Shown here: positions 6,055 to 6,154 of the stretch, in pieces
How the letters are laid out: each line of letters begins with the position of its first letter
Numbering within the stretch: the stretch's first letter is position 1
NCBI GenBank assembly: GCA_027021285.1
Contig: JALUUP010000490.1
Span: 1-6,154 of the forward strand
DNA length: 6,154 nucleotides
Reading direction: 5' to 3'
Source of the DNA: Bacteroidota bacterium
GTDB taxonomy: Bacteria > Bacteroidota > Ignavibacteria > SZUA-365 > JAADGX01
Notes under the pieces: model-generated
What the model saw: only the letters and a program-made list of their open reading frames with translations
What the model was told of the DNA's origin: nothing
Databases searched by the model: none
Program-made: the position numbers and the translations under genes

Positions 6055-6154
6055 CTATTGGTAGTAACGTGTCGTCGTTCCGTTGACGGCAACCTCATAA
6101 CCGGCTGTATAACGGCGGATACCGGTTACATCATCAGCTTTTCCGCAACGTTGT
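6055..6154 (-). CDS. 3' end of an upstream gene (partial, unrecognised)
   Basis: A minus-strand frame is open from the right edge to a TAG at 6057-6055 and ends in GYEVAVNGTTTRYYQ. The residue mix reads like real protein, and VNGTTTRY recalls the tyrosine/glycine pattern of RHS/YD repeats, though such a protein would normally continue past this point. Third-position GC appears lower than in arsS. The stop lies 15 bases before the alternative GTG start of arsS and in the same frame, so the two could share a transcript. Only 32 codons are visible and the competing plus-strand frame is also open, so the call is tentative. Confidence 0.4.
   Translation of the reverse strand, partial: QRCGKADDVTGIRRYTAGYEVAVNGTTTRYYQ

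Overview
The window looks like a chromosomal segment of a moderately GC-rich, Gram-negative, environmental bacterium. Two secreted, envelope-type proteins indicate an outer membrane. The FPEFIITG signature of the left-hand protein and the very long TPR protein beside it are reminiscent of the Bacteroidota/Chlorobi/Ignavibacteria/Calditrichota side of the tree. That placement is inference; there is no rRNA or other marker in the window.

Layout, left to right. (1) Positions 1-492, minus strand: the first 164 codons of an exported protein that reads like an outer-membrane beta-barrel with a TonB-receptor-like entry motif; it runs off the left edge. (2) Positions 489-3506, minus strand: a 1005-residue exported protein made almost wholly of about 26 uninterrupted TPR units. 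Its stop overlaps the start of gene 1 (ATGA), and a strong ribosome-binding site for gene 1 lies in its last codons, so the two form a translationally coupled TPR/outer-membrane pair. (3) Positions 3507-3907: a 401-base divergent intergenic region with two AT-rich flanks around a GC-rich core. The flank next to the TPR gene carries a plausible promoter, repeated TACTATAG half-sites and an AT palindrome; the core carries a hairpin and a doubtful short ORF. (4) Positions 3908-5056, plus strand: a cytoplasmic metalloenzyme of the M29 aminopeptidase / NicX-type dioxygenase superfamily with the metal-ligand motifs intact. (5) Positions 5077-6027, minus strand: a radical SAM enzyme of the ArsS (arsenosugar biosynthesis, DUF3641 C-terminus) family, convergent with gene 4 across only 20 bases. 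(6) Positions 6055-6154, minus strand: probably the 3' end of another gene, possibly in the same transcript as arsS.

Functionally there are three unrelated units: an envelope pair (genes 1 and 2), a stand-alone amidase/dioxygenase-like metalloenzyme (gene 4), and an arsenic-metabolism enzyme (gene 5). No mobile element, CRISPR array, tRNA or rRNA is visible. The points most worth following up are the coupled TPR/barrel pair, the half-sites in its promoter region, and the identity of the M29/NicX-like enzyme.
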